64,000 bases of DNA from Isochrysis galbana (GCA_018136815.1 CM030942.1:1697171-1761170); one strand, 5' to 3'. Numbered from the stretch's first letter, positions 20,093 through 31,101 are shown. The notes: generated by a model from the sequence alone, not told the origin. Program-made: numbers and translations.

Positions 20093-20368
20093 ATGGATAT
20101 TAGAGCACGTGGAGCAATCACATCCTCTGTAAATTCTCTACTACCTATCACTGGCGGTAGACCAAGAGCTGATTTAAACCAGATGTTGGACAGGATGTGT
20201 GTCATATTCTGTGGACAGGGGCGCCATGGAGGTCTCTGGGATCGGGATACTCCACTGTATGCGGATAAAGGGTATGATTCGCACAAGAACCGATGCATTA
20301 TGCATTCGTTCGGGTACGCATCGCGTATTTGGAAACGAGGGGTACCAAATGAAGGCAAACGACCTTAA
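20093..20368 (+). pseudogene. Possible DDE (IS5/IS4-like) transposase fragment
   Basis: The 91-residue frame contains LYADKGYDSHKNRCIMHSFG followed by RIWKRGVPNEGKRP. The block ADKGYDS.KNR near a C-terminal basic stretch is typical of the second half of IS4/IS5-superfamily transposases. The catalytic domain upstream is missing and no terminal repeats are evident. Confidence 0.4.
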
Positions 20369-20369
20369 G

Positions 20370-20922
20370 TGTTGAGCCACGAGCCACGCGCGGCGCGCCG
20401 AAGCACTGTTGACGCTCCCCTGCTGCGCGTACATAGGAGCTTTCTTGCTCATTCGGTTTCTTGTTCATGACCGGTCGGTGCCCTTTCGCTCTATGTAGGT
20501 TTCTTAGCACACGGACGGTCAATTTCCTTGTACACTGTCCTTAATGGGGTGGTTTCTTAATGGTGCACCCCTACTGTAGCGGTCTCATACATAACGTTAA
20601 TTTCAGTCTTTTTTTTATGAGATGATAGGCACGCGGTTCAGGTGTTTTGATCAAGGCTACCTAATAGAAAACGTTGTTGGATGAGGAGATGAGGAGCTAC
20701 AGCCTCTAGGAGTTGGCTACACGCCGAGTAAAGTAGAGTAAAGTAAGTGCAAAGGCAAAGGGGAGACTGAGAAAGAAGTTTGTTTACATTTAAAAGAGAG
20801 GTGTATTTGTCGTCCCGGACTGACTGTCCGTTTCTTGTCTGGCGTTTTTGGGTCTTCTCCTCCCTCCCTCCCTCCCTCCCTCCCTCCCTCCCTCCCTCCC
20901 TCCCTCCCTCCCTCCCTCCCTT

Positions 20923-21006
<84 letters not shown>

Positions 21007-21126
21007 AACCGCGGGCGAGGAGCGACACGGGAGGGGAAGAGAAAGGGAGAGGGGAGGTGGCGAGCCGAGGGCGGCCGGCCAGCCAGTGCAGCGGGAGGGA
21101 AGAAAAGCTCGAGAATAGACGCAGTC
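20370..21126. repeat. Gene-free stretch with TCCC and TC microsatellites
   Basis: From about 20,862 a (CCCT)n run of some 70 bp passes into a (TC)n run of about 75 bp, ending at 21,003. It lies just upstream of the gene starting at 21,127, so it may be in its promoter or leader. Before 20,862 I see no gene. Confidence 0.85.
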
Positions 21127-22704
21127 ATGCGAGGACGACACGACTCGCTCGACGTGAGTGATATTGAGGGCGCTAGCTCCAAAAAGCCTTTCGAAAGGAG
21201 GAGGACGCTGCATCCGTTCAACTTGACTGCAGACATTGAGTGCTCATCTCCCACTCGTCGTGGTGAGCATTCGAGCTGCTCGGGAGGCATGTAGGGACTG
21301 ACGCCCCCCCAAGGATTCACTTTTTCACATCGTCGACGCTCATCTTGGCTCGTCTTGGTCTCACAGGTCTGAGAACAATGCGTGAGACGGATCCTCTGAA
21401 CCCTTCGTACAAACTGCCATCTTACGTTGCCGCCCCCATGGAAGAACCAAAGACACCTGCCCGCGATATTTTCTACACGATTCCAATCTCAAAGCACGTG
21501 TCAGCAACCCGAGATCACATGGATTGGTATGTGTTAGTAGCCAATGTCAGATTGCCAGCTAACACCAAATGAATGCAACCGTGTCGCGTGCGGTATTTTG
21601 TGGGGCTGCGGTGACGCTCAGTCTGTCGCATTCATCCAAAGACCGTTCTTCACTCGAGCCTCCATGTATTCTGAGCAGGTCTGACATTGAGGCAAAGTCG
21701 CGTGAGATGCTCCTGCGTCGCTCTCTCAAGGACCGAGACATTATGGCAGTGAAGGACATCTCGGGGCCGATCTTCCGCTCTGAGCGAAGGTCAGAGCGTG
21801 TCACCAATCCGCTGCAGCCTGAGTATATCTTTGATGGCGGGCCGCTAGATCAGGTTGCAACGAGAATGCCTAAACATGGCCAGATGTTCCCGCGTGCGCC
21901 TCACGAAGATTTTGCTCTCTCGACGGCAGATGTGCGCTGCATCTAGTGGCCCTCTAAAATCACTGCAATTGTGGTCGGACCCTTGAGCGTAAGGTGACCC
22001 TTGCGGATCGCCTTGGACGTGCGCAAATTGAACTGCGCCTGAAATCGATTGCCCCATAAAAACACTACATTAGAAAGGATCGCCAGCAGATGCTCCGTCC
22101 AGCATGACTGTGAATCGGCTTACCTCCCGTCTATGTCAATCCTCTAGATCAACAAAGGCGGACGTCGTGCCCATTCAGGCTATCCGCTGGAGCTCATCAA
22201 AACACGCGAGGTGAATAAAACGGACGACATTTGGGGCGCACAGGCAGGCACAATGCCGACGCGGGGGCCCCGTTATTGGTAAGCCGTTCCTAGAGTTATT
22301 GCGATGATTCATACATTGAGTTTCCGGCGGGACTTGGTCATCGCCACGTTCCTGTCCAATTCGGAACTCAGCTGCAATGCAAAGTAGTCAGTGTATTGGC
22401 AGAAAATGGTATACTCACAGTTGCGCGCGCACGCTGTCTCCCCGTGCACAGGACGGACAAGCGCAAAGATCCCAGCAACATTCCTGAGAAGCAAACCAAT
22501 CGTGTCGTGGACATTGACGGCACAGCAACTGGTACTGGCGGGCAGCGTGAGATGGCAATGGCGCCAATGTACCGGCGAGAGCGCCAAGAAATAGCGAGAG
22601 CTAACGCGCCACTTGCGCAGCGTGCAATCCGTGTGGCTCGACAAACATATCAAAGTGCTAAGGACCGAGCAGCGGATGTTGCTGCGGTGGCTGCTCTCCA
22701 GTGA
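21127..22704 (+). CDS. Candidate axonemal/flagella-associated protein with D-I-x-G-A and N-P-L-x-P-x-Y repeats (five exons)
   Basis: Exons: 21,127-21,262; 21,367-21,526; 21,679-21,931; 22,148-22,278; 22,452-22,704. Joins are in frame with GT-AG introns (donors GTGAGC, GTATGT, GTGCGC, GTAAGC; acceptors CACAG, AGCAG, CTAG, ACAG). The protein repeats a motif: SDIEGASSKKPFERRRTLHP, LRTMRETDPLNPSYKLPSY, WSDIEAKSR, SERVTNPLQPEYIFDGG, ALSTADINKGG and TDDIWGAQAGTMPTRGPRYW. Alternating D-I-x-G-A and N/D-P-L-x-P-x-Y blocks recall a group of conserved proteins I associate with cilia of protists; I cannot name the orthologue. The C-terminal 80 residues are charged and helical. The GTGCGC donor at 21,932 is the least certain site. 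Confidence 0.72.
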
Positions 22705-23194
22705 TCCTAACTGTACTGCCGCCGTGCTATCTCTAGCACACATGCTCATATACCGGATGCTTGTCCACGAGTGTGGACACGTGGACACCGTTGCCGTCGC
22801 AAGGCGACATCGTTCTGACTCTACAGGATGCTGGCGAGTGCCTCGCTAGATTTCCTAATGCCTCTTGGCGTGATCGCAATGCGATGATTTCTATGGGGCC
22901 CTTTGGGTTGGCACACCGTTTTTGGTTTGGCAGCTGCCAAAGCGCTGCCACGAAGAACAGCCGCAGTGGCTGGAACGACGTGGGCAAGGCGCAGGTTCAA
23001 ACGGCAGACCGTGGTCTTATTGTGTTCCCCCATCTATTCATTCATTCGCAACGAACGCAGTGGCACAAACGCCTAACTTAAGCCGAACCCCATTCCCATT
23101 CGAGCAACATTAGCATCAACATTAATTAGCGAAGCCGGGATATAATAACAATAAACTAGTAAATAGTAGTGTAGTATAATAATAGTAGTCACTA
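22705..23194. other. Intergenic, no gene recognised
   Basis: Overlapping short frames on both strands, none with recognisable motifs or splice support. AT-rich near 23,110-23,190. Confidence 0.5.
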
Positions 23195-23650
23195 ATCTTA
23201 TGATTGGTCGCCATGGAGGGGGGCCTCGCGCCCCCCCCACTCTCTCGACTCCCCTCATGGGGGGCGAGAACCATCCACCCCCCTGCGCTGCCTCTTGGCA
23301 TGTAGGGGGGACTCACCCAGCCTGCCCAGACTCTCCCTGAGAGTCGGGCACAGATCGCACGCCCTGGCCCGCGTTGGCCTGCTTCTCGCTCTGACCAACC
23401 CCTCCTCCCCCTGGGCCCCCCTGATCAGGAGCCCCCAGCCAGCTCCTGTCGACCGGCAGGGGCTCGAGAGCCAGCGAGGGAGAGGCAGGAGGGGCCAGGG
23501 CCATGCCCCAGCCTCACCTGCCCCCTGAGCTGTGCTCCCAGGCCCCTGCAGGCCTCCTGGGGACCTGAAGAGGGGCCGCAGGCGCGCGCCATGGGCCCCC
23601 GCCGCAGGGAAGAGAGGAGGAAGAGGGAAGAGGGAGGGGAGGGGGGAGTG
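23195..23650 (-). repeat. Dispersed GC-rich repeat, copy 2 (inverted)
   Basis: Reverse complement of the family seen at 24.6 kb: shares the end CGCGAGGCCCCCCTCCAT...AAGATTAGT and the internal GCCAGCGAGGGAGAGGCAGG and CCTGAGCTG blocks. With the copy at 24,565 it forms an inverted pair about 900 bp apart. Confidence 0.7.
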
Positions 23651-24564
23651 GCAGCTCTCCCCTCCGGCGATTACGTGTCTTCTCGCCCCGTTTGGGTAAG
23701 AGAAGACGGGGGCACCAGAACCAGGAGGGAAGGGCCGCGGCTCGCCGCGGCCACTCGCCTCGGCGAGAGAGATTAGCGCTTCTGGGCTCTCATTCACGAG
23801 TGCCCCCCCCCCCCCCCCTGCGTTGTTTTTACCCGAAAGGGGTTTTCCCCCAGCGTGGACTCGAGGAGAGGACGTGCTGGGGTGCGCGGGGTCGGTGCGT
23901 GCACTGGCGCGTCCTTTCCCTCGCGGAGCGCGGAGAGACCCCCCACCCCCACGAGATATCTTGGGACCGGAGAATGTTTTGGACGAATCTTCCTGCCGTC
24001 GGCCGAGGAGAGGCGGACGGAGAGAGAGAGAGAGAGAGTCTCGCAGAGCGACTGCAGAACGAGACGTCGAAGTCATGCCGGTTTATTACCTTCAACGAGC
24101 CAACAATTATAGTAACAGCAAAAAAACAAAATTCGAATCGCAAATTTCGAGACCAAAATCTGCAAACCTGGACTTGAGACCATGGGGAATCCGAATCTGT
24201 GTGTCTTGTGCGTCAGCGGCAACACGGGGAACTGTTCAATTGTAATTGTGAGCGCGCACCTTACACGAATATTCATGCCTACAGCCTTCAGATGGGCAGG
24301 AATACAACACAACCAGCCACAAGTTACAATGGGTGAAACCCCAGTAAGGCGAGCCGACCTACGTCGGCCGACTCACCGGGAAAGAGCACCGGGGGGGGGG
24401 GGGGGGGGACTCTCTAAAACCAAGAAGAGCGGCCCTTACCAGCTCGCGCCCTGAGCGGTCCTCGAGAAATAAATGACTGCGACTCGAGTAAGTAGCCTGC
24501 GCCACCTGGGATACTCTTCTCGCCCTTGAGCCACTCCCTTCTCGTCTCCCTCATGTCGCCAGCA
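23651..24564. other. No gene; C and G homopolymers
   Basis: A C run at about 23,803-23,818, a (GA)n run at 24,020-24,038 and a G run at about 24,390-24,408. No coding sequence is recognised. Confidence 0.5.
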
Positions 24565-25095
24565 ACCCCTCACCCGTTTGCTAACGCAAACGGGGCCCAT
24601 TTCTCACTGCACTCCATCGGGGCTGGGGTGCAACCCCCCCCCTCTCCCTCTCTCCCGTCCATCGTTGTCCCTGCGGCGCGTCGCCATGCGGCGCGCCCTG
24701 GCCTGCTCTCAAGGGGTCCTTCTGGGGCTCCCAGAGGGCCAGCACGGGCAGCTCAGGGGGCAGTGGAGGCTGGGGCTCAGCCCCCGGCCCCCCCTGCCTC
24801 TCCCGCACGCTCGCCTCGCTGGCCATGGAGCCGCCTGAAGCCCCGAGGAAAGCTCCATGAGCTCCCCGCAAGAACTGCGTTCCGCGCTAGCTGCCGGCGC
24901 GCCCTTGCAGGCAATCTCCAAGAGTAAGATCAGCCTTGCTCTAACAAAGGCCCCCCTGCATGCCAAGAGGCAGCGCAAGGGGGTGGATGGTTCATGGTTC
25001 TCGCTCCCCATGACGGGAGCCGATTCAGTGAGGGGGGGCGCGAGGCCCCCCTCCATGTGGACTTCATGGCGATCAATCGTAAGATTAGTTGCCAA
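24565..25095 (+). repeat. Dispersed GC-rich repeat, copy 3
   Basis: Starts at a perfect hairpin CCGTTTGC-TAAC-GCAAACGG (24,577-24,596), then GGCGCGTCGCCATGCGGCGC, CTCCCAGAGGGCCAGCA, CTCAGGGGGCAGTGGAGGC, and ends near a CGAGGCCCCCCTCCATGTGG block. Nearly the same order is seen at 39.4 kb. Confidence 0.8.
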
Positions 25096-25520
25096 AGCTG
25101 AGATGCTGAAGACCACAAGCACAAGATGCAAGATGGCAAACAAGAAACATTTTTAACATAAAGTATATGCGCGTTGCCAGGTCGCCACGCGTGCAACTTG
25201 AAGAAGGCAGTGAAGAGCGCTGCTGGCAAAAAGAAGGTGCAACCTGAGGTTCCTTTTTTCTCTCTCGGGCGGCACCCTTTCATTTTGGTGTGAGGGGGGG
25301 GGGGGCGAGTTCCGCAAGGGAAGCCTTGGGGAGCGTGGTCATTTCCCCCTGCCCCCGCCCCCCAATCTCCCTTCCGCTCCCTCCCCTACGATCGAGTTCA
25401 GGGGATCAGGTGAAGTCAGATGGATAGCTTTCCGTTCACTGCGCTGTTACGTCCGGTCGAACGGACACCATGTGTTTCATCAGTGTTGACGGGCGCGCGG
25501 CTACAGGTGTCGACTTGAAA
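25096..25520. other. Intergenic, no gene recognised
   Basis: Contains a G run near 25,297-25,305; no motif or splice support for a gene. This is the 3' flank of the coiled-coil gene. Confidence 0.5.
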
Positions 25521-27650
25521 TCATTCGAGGACAATCACTGTACCTGCCAAATCTGGCCGCCCGCGAGCGCGGAGGGGCACCGCTTTCGGCCGTTGCGAGC
25601 GCTGTGCGTTCCCAGGCCCTCCATTTGTGGCTGGAGCGTAGGCTGGAGAGGCGTGAGACTGTGCAGGAGGCTGCCTGGAAGGCGTCGACTCCTTGCTCGG
25701 AGCCGCTCGTTGACGCGTTCCTCTCGCTTGAGTTTCGTGCCAATCATACACCAGTTGCCGCTTTTCGTGGGTCGGTCTTCCTGCAAGGGAAGCGCTACCC
25801 TGCAGTTTGCAAATTTCCTCGGCGAAGTGAGAACAGACAGCGTCAGGAAGCTCAGGCTGTGTGATTGAACGGCTCTGCGAGAGGAGACGTGCATCGAGCT
25901 CGTTGAAGAGGTCCTCTGCAGTGCGCTGGCGTGCTGTGGGAACGAGTCCGCTAGTTCTCCTGGCTTCGGCATACCAAGTGCTAACAAAGACCCTCTTTTG
26001 ACGTACAGGGGTTGGTATTCGCTTCGAGGTGACGGCGGAGATGGCTTGGGCAGCGGTCTGAAGGGAGCGGAGTGGTAGGGTGTGCACAGCCTCGGTGTTA
26101 CCTCCAGTCATTTCGTCGAGCATCGCCATGAGTGATTGCGCATCTCGAGGAGTTTTCACGCTTGGTATTATGCCGTCACCCTCAGTCAGCGGCGAGACTT
26201 GTGCGGTTGCTCTGCGTGAGCGTTGAGGAGTCTGTTCCTCGTGTGACGCAGTTGTCGGACGACACGCGGCAGGGCGCTCGTCGGTTGTTCGCCATCCCTC
26301 GTCAACTGCCCCCCCTCCCTCTTCCACCCAATAGTGAGAGCGCCGCATGCCTACGCCGACCGGTGCGGTGGCTGGCCGCGTCGCTGGCGTATAAGTGCAC
26401 GTCGGCGTGCTTGATTCGAGCATGGGGTAAAAGTCTGAACATGCGGCTGGGGAGGTGGGCAACTGCGATTGCATCTGAAGCGCTGCTTGGTGCAATGCGG
26501 CGACTGCTGCGAGCTCTGCCTCGCGAGATGCTGTGTGAAGAGACATGTCTCCGCGGATTCTCTCCAATTCACGCTCCGCCCTCAGCGCGCGCGCCTCCGC
26601 CTCGTCCCGCGCTGCAGCCGCCGTGGCAGCAGCCGCTGAGGCTGAGGCTGAGGCGATCGCCTCAGCCTCGGGATAGTTAACTCCTCGCGCATTCGGAAAA
26701 GAAAAGGAGGGCCTTTCGAGCTTGCTCGGTGTGAATCGCTCAATGGCTTCAGCGTGAGAGCGGCGTTGTTGCACGAGCTGTGCCTCAAGCTGCGCCGCAC
26801 GAGCCTCAGCACTCTGCCTCAGCGCGATTTCCTTGGCCACCGCTTGCCGAGCCTCATGAGCCTCAGCCTCCGCTGTCTCGGCTCTCCGCTGCGACAGCTC
26901 GGCCGCGGCCTCCGAGGAACGAGCACGTCGATCCGCAGCATCCTTCGCCAGCTGGGCAGTGGCCACAGCCTCTTGATAGGCCACTAAATTTTCATTCAGA
27001 GAGGGGTGGAAGGGCTCTCGCTGCGATGCAGAAAGCCTCGCCGCTTCTGCCTCTGCCTTGGCGGCTCTCTGCTCCGCTCGCTGAAGCGCTGCTTCTACAG
27101 CGCGAGTGCGCTTTTCTGCAGCCTCTGCGGCAGCTTTGGCAGCTGTCACTGCCTTTTCGACACCTGCAGTCTTTGCAGCCGTCTTCCATGGTGTCTGCGC
27201 CTGCGCTTCAGCCGCTTCTGCTCTGCGCAGCGCCTGCACCATGGCCGCCTCAGCTGACCGAGCCCGAAGTTCGGCGGCCTCGGCTGAAGCCTTTGCTTTG
27301 GCTAACTCTTGCGCTGCGGTGCCCCCGCTCTTTTCTTGGGTGCGCTCCGTCATGTGCTGCGCTGGCTCGGGCCGATCGGCGAGAATGGCTCTACGGGCGA
27401 GGCCGTGCAACACGCGCATGAGCTCATCTATCTCGTCTGGATGCTCGGGGTACTCGATGCCGACGGAGTGGGCGATGGCGCGCGACTGCTCCTCAAGCAG
27501 CCGGAGCTGCTCGAGTTGCTGTGGGGGCGCAGCTGCGCAACTGTATACTTTGCCGATCGCAAGGACGAGCTGCACCAGCTCGTCCGGGTCAACCCACACC
27601 CCGCTGCTCAACTCCTCTTCCTCCTCCCCTGCGGCCTCACTCCTCCCCAT
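25521..27650 (-). CDS. Large Ala/Glu-rich coiled-coil protein, intronless
   Basis: From ATG 27,650 (MGRSEAAGEEEE) the protein is 709 residues; the frame is open upstream to 27,815 but that part is translated microsatellite. A globular N-terminal part (WVDPDELVQLVLAIGKVYSC, then LEEQSRAIAHSVGIEYPEHP) is followed by about 300 residues of heptad-like Ala/Glu/Arg/Lys coiled coil (AKASAEAAELRARSAEAAMV, RQAVAKEIALRQSAEARAAQ). Next come a Thr/Pro-rich linker with tandem CTYTPATRPATAP and a C-terminal folded-looking block (FVSTWYAEARRTSGLVPTAR, EDLFNELDARLLSQS). The coiled coil suggests a structural or cytoskeletal role; no family recognised. The stop is TGA-type within 25,521-25,523 and no intron is needed. 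Confidence 0.65.
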   Translation of the reverse strand: MGRSEAAGEEEEELSSGVWVDPDELVQLVLAIGKVYSCAAAPPQQLEQLRLLEEQSRAIAHSVGIEYPEHPDEIDELMRVLHGLARRAILADRPEPAQHMTERTQEKSGGTAAQELAKAKASAEAAELRARSAEAAMVQALRRAEAAEAQAQTPWKTAAKTAGVEKAVTAAKAAAEAAEKRTRAVEAALQRAEQRAAKAEAEAARLSASQREPFHPSLNENLVAYQEAVATAQLAKDAADRRARSSEAAAELSQRRAETAEAEAHEARQAVAKEIALRQSAEARAAQLEAQLVQQRRSHAEAIERFTPSKLERPSFSFPNARGVNYPEAEAIASASASAAAATAAAARDEAEARALRAERELERIRGDMSLHTASREAELAAVAALHQAALQMQSQLPTSPAACSDFYPMLESSTPTCTYTPATRPATAPVGVGMRRSHYWVEEGGGAVDEGWRTTDERPAACRPTTASHEEQTPQRSRRATAQVSPLTEGDGIIPSVKTPRDAQSLMAMLDEMTGGNTEAVHTLPLRSLQTAAQAISAVTSKRIPTPVRQKRVFVSTWYAEARRTSGLVPTARQRTAEDLFNELDARLLSQSRSITQPELPDAVCSHFAEEICKLQGSASLAGRPTHEKRQLVYDWHETQARGTRQRAAPSKESTPSRQPPAQSHASPAYAPATNGGPGNAQRSQRPKAVPLRARGRPDLAGTVIVLE

Positions 27651-27775
27651 GGCTGGAGGGAATCCCAACCCCTCCCCCCCCTCCACTGTCGAGGGGCAAC
27701 CCCGAGAGTCTGGCTTCCCCCCAAACTCTGGCTTCTCTTTCTTGTGGCTGGCCGCTTGTGAGCCAGGTGCGTGCT

Positions 27776-28045
27776 CTCCTTCTCCCTCCCTCTCCCTCTC
27801 TCTCCCCCTCTCCATCCCTCCGTCCCTCCCTCCTTGCCTGCCTCTCTCTCCCTCTCCCTCTCCCTCTCCCTCTCCCTCTCCCTCTCCCTCTCCCTCTCTC
27901 GCTCTCCCTCTCTTCCTCTCCCTACCTCTCGATGTCTCCCCTCCCGTCTTTCTCTCTGCCTTTTATCTCTCTCTCGAGATCTTTTACTGTCTCTGTCCCC
28001 TATGACCCCCTCCTCTTCTCTCTCTCTCTCTCTGGCCTTCCGCCG
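27776..28045. repeat. (CTCTCC)n and CT-rich microsatellite
   Basis: Dominated by CTCTCC repeats between 27,776 and 27,935 with looser CT repeats to 28,045. It lies in the presumed promoter/leader of the minus-strand coiled-coil gene and produces long meaningless frames on both strands. Confidence 0.9.
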
Positions 28046-28316
28046 GGCGCTATGGGATACTAGAGAGAGAGATCGAGCCGTTTGGCTTCTCGGCGGTATG
28101 GTCTTTTTAATCCTACTCCTGCATGCTACACGTAAGAATCGTAGATATGAGATTTGTAGACTTAGACTATCTCTTAAGGTGGTCTGCCGATGAGAGGGCC
28201 CACCTCCGGTATTCTCTCTTGGCGGCGGGTGGCGCGAGTGGTTGGGCGGCCACCTGCCTCTTTCCGAGGGGCTATGTGGGTACCAGCCTAACAGTCTGGG
28301 GGGAGGCATGTGACAT

Positions 28317-28568
28317 GTGAGTGCATGTCGACGCCCTTGCCGCGGTGCCGCAGGAGGCGCTTATTCGGAAGACGCCTCGGTCGAGCCAGAGGCGCTGCAC
28401 GCTGTGCGCGTGCAGCGCGCAGTGGACGACGAGGACCAGGAGCACTGGCTGTGCCCCCAGTGCGACTGGGGCGAACCTGATGTGCTGATGTGGTCACAGT
28501 CGTCCAGGTCCACACGGCTGAAGAGAAGCCCATCCGAAGTCGCGTTCCGTCAAAAGAGGACCAGGTGA
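28317..28568 (+). other. Possible zinc-binding exon beside the LTR copy
   Basis: The frame reads SEDASVEPEALHAVRVQRAV then DDEDQEHWLCPQCDWGEPDV. The WLCPQC pair and acidic lead-in resemble the first half of a PHD or zinc-ribbon module, but the second Cys pair is not found and the reading ends soon after. It may be a gene fragment interrupted by the LTR insertion that begins 80 bp further on. Weak evidence. Confidence 0.25.
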
Positions 28569-28643
28569 TTGTTTTTTTTACCCAGAGCCAGAGGTGCATA
28601 TTTTCTTTTTCAACCAGTCTCCAGGGTATTATTATTACAAAGA

Positions 28644-29863
28644 TCCCTAGCGATCTAGAATTCGAGTTCTCGTTTCGTTCCGTCCAGCCTGTCTGTCAGG
28701 TCTAGATTCCAGGTTTCCTCCTTTCGGGTAATCTTGACCCAAAGGAGCCAGGTCGCCTGTCACTCGCCGCGCGCTTGTCTCAGGCTATCAGGTTACCTTG
28801 TGAGGGCTTGTTTAGCTTCTTGCAAGGCTTGTTGTTTCTTGTTGGGTTCCGGTTCTTTCTTGGGACCTGCTCACTTTTGTTGTCGTCCAGGCCTGTTCTT
28901 CATAGGTTCTGCTTGGCCTGGTTACGGTTTCGTTGCCTTCCCGCGTTTGGCGTTCGCGTTGGCGTTCGGAAACTTCCTCTCACATTCCCTAGGTCCGCTA
29001 CCCTTGGCTTGTAGGTCCTTGCTTCTTTCTTCTCGGTCAAGGTTTTGGCGAGCGAGTCGGTTGCTCTATCCGCTCGAGATTTGAGGTTTAATTTGCCATC
29101 TCCCCTTGGAGATCGGTGTAGGTTCGCTTCCTAGGTGAGGGAATCTTTCCCCTTGATGCAAGCTACATGCAAGCCCTTGGCCCCTTTGGTGTTTCTTCCC
29201 CTTGGTTGCTATTCAGGGTTGTTCGTTAGAAGCGTCTAGAAGGTTCACGCTCAACGGCAAGATTTCTTCTGTCTTCTGTCGTGAAGATATCTCGTTGCGA
29301 TCTGTATCCAAAGTGATCGCCGTGGTCGCGCGACATGACGCTCCCCTTCGGACTCTCCGCTACGTGGGAAGTTACAACGGAGACACGCTCCGGCCGTCGC
29401 TGCGGAGTCTCTCTCTCGCTCTCTCTCTCCGTCTCTCGCGACGTGTTTGAGTTATCGGTGATTTGGGGTCGCGGTTGCTTGATAATTTGCTTGGTTTGGG
29501 TGAATGATTCCGGTGTGTTCGTGAGTCGGTGTATCCTGTGGTTCTCAGCTCCGTTGTCCGTCGTTGTTCGCTGCGTCGCTGCACTCAAGCAGCCTAGGCT
29601 CCCTCCCTGAGGGAAGAGTTCTTTGTAGGTCTAACAATCTCTTAAAACCCAACACACTAGGGCCGCTAGGAGCGCCTCGCCGCCCCACCGCCCTTCGTTC
29701 GCCGTTCGTTCCCCGTCCATACACCCAAATGGGGTTGCCCGACCCAGTCCAGAATTTCATTCACCCGACTCCCGGTGGGGAGGAGGGACAAAGCGCCGCG
29801 CTAGCCGCCGGTGCCGCTCGCGACGGAGTGGCTCAGAGCCCTCCGGCTCCGCTCGACTCGACA
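28644..29863 (+). mobile_element. LTR-like copy of the gypsy family, plus-sense, fused to a LINE end
   Basis: Inverted copy of 11,990-13,210 over its whole length, with few substitutions by eye and lacking most of the GA microsatellite. It ends ...CTCGACTCGACA at 29,863 and is followed directly by LINE sequence rather than by gypsy leader, so the junction is either an insertion of one element into the other or a recombination product. Confidence 0.8.
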
Positions 29864-30890
29864 GAGCAACGCCCCGCAAGCGGCGAGATCAGCATGGGAG
29901 AGACGACTGAACATCACAAACGAAGAATGGAAACACATAGCTAAACTATACACAATGCCATTGTTGAAACACACAGACAAACACCTCCACTTCAAACATA
30001 TCACACACAGAAGAATTGGTACTAGGAATAGATTCACAGACACTCAGACAAACATGTGTAGGCTATGTCGTCGACACCGCGAAAACTCGTGCCATCTAGC
30101 GTGGTGTCCCGCGACGAAAACCATCTTCGAGACCATAGATGCCCTTAACAATTATACTCCCCCCCCCAGAAGGTCACGCACACAGAAAACGAAGGATAGA
30201 TTATTTGCATATCCTGGTACGAACACTCCCGAAAGCCTAAAAGCATTATACGTGATAGCGTGGAAATACATACTAAGAGATTTCTATAGAGTCGAATTTG
30301 ATTCACACGAGTACCACTACATACCTATCCTAGAGTCTACACTAGTGAGATTCACCACGTTAGTCAGGGGCCTCACCCCGCCAAAAGCGCATTGCTCTGT
30401 ACGCACGCACAAAGCCGCTCAAGGGAGAAAGCCCAAACTCAAGAAACCGCTAGAACTCAGCACCCCCGTATTCATTGAAAACGAGAAAGGTAGACTACAG
30501 CTGAGCGAAAACACCCGCCTCGTAGCGAAAGCCCTTGGCCTCGCTGAAAGGCTCGCATAACACGAAGCGTCGGCCCGCGGGAACTGACCATCCGTGAATG
30601 CGATCGATCCCTATAGGTCATCCAAGATGAACGCCGCAACACACGGAATCAAGGAACCCTGGAACAACCCTAAAATAAACAGGTCACTCAGTGGCACAGG
30701 AGGGAGCGGAGAACACGCCGTTGAGGACAGGTGCACACCGCTCCGCTCGGACCCCCCGCATATCCCGAGCCCCTAAGTAGAGCACGAGGGGAGTTGCCGC
30801 AAGGCGGGGAATGAGGGTGAGGAAGGGAAGGGGGCGTGGCTACGAGTATGCGAGTCAGTGCCACGGGGGAGGCGAGAACATTAAAAGGTT
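29864..30890 (+). mobile_element. 3' part of a non-LTR (LINE) retrotransposon
   Basis: Coding remnant (29,875-30,560) followed by a 3' untranslated segment. The 3' segment (30,765-30,890: CCCTAAGTAG.GCACGAGGGG ... GCCGCAAGGC ... GGGCGTGGCT) recurs at 61,796-61,910 after the second LINE copy, showing that both are 3' ends of one family. Confidence 0.75.
29875..30560 (+). pseudogene. LINE reverse transcriptase C-terminal region with zinc finger, 5'-truncated
   Basis: The open frame reads SAWERRLNITNEEWKHIAKL, LLKHTDKHLHFKHITHRRIG, then the CCHC-like MCRLCRRHRENSCHLAWCP (about 30,054-30,110), LKALYVIAWKYILRDFYRVE, and ends LVAKALGLAERLA before TAA at 30,558. C-x2-C...H...C beyond the RT core is typical of LINE ORF2 C-termini. 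The RT catalytic core and endonuclease are absent, as expected from 5' truncation during target-primed reverse transcription. The frame is intact where present, so the insertion is fairly recent. Confidence 0.7.
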
Positions 30891-31101
30891 TTTTTTTTCA
30901 TCAAGGACACCGAGGTCTCCGAATTGTTTCGCCACAAGGTCGTTCGGGCGGACTGGTATGCTCGCTTCAAGGTGGCAACAGTGACGACGGATTGGAGGTT
31001 ACGGATGTCTATTCTAGTGTAAGTCTGATGACCGCACCTCGTGTATTGATCTCTAAGGCCAGGGTTGACTAGTGTCTGAACGTCCGTAAGTCCGCGCGCT
31101 G

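Noticed and set aside
20638-21320. Frames of GREGGREGG or LSLSLS type on both strands
   Set aside because: Direct translation of the TCCC and TC microsatellites.
27106-28309. Plus-strand 299-codon and minus-strand 233-codon frames around the CTCTCC repeats
   Set aside because: Shadows of the coiled-coil gene and of the microsatellite.
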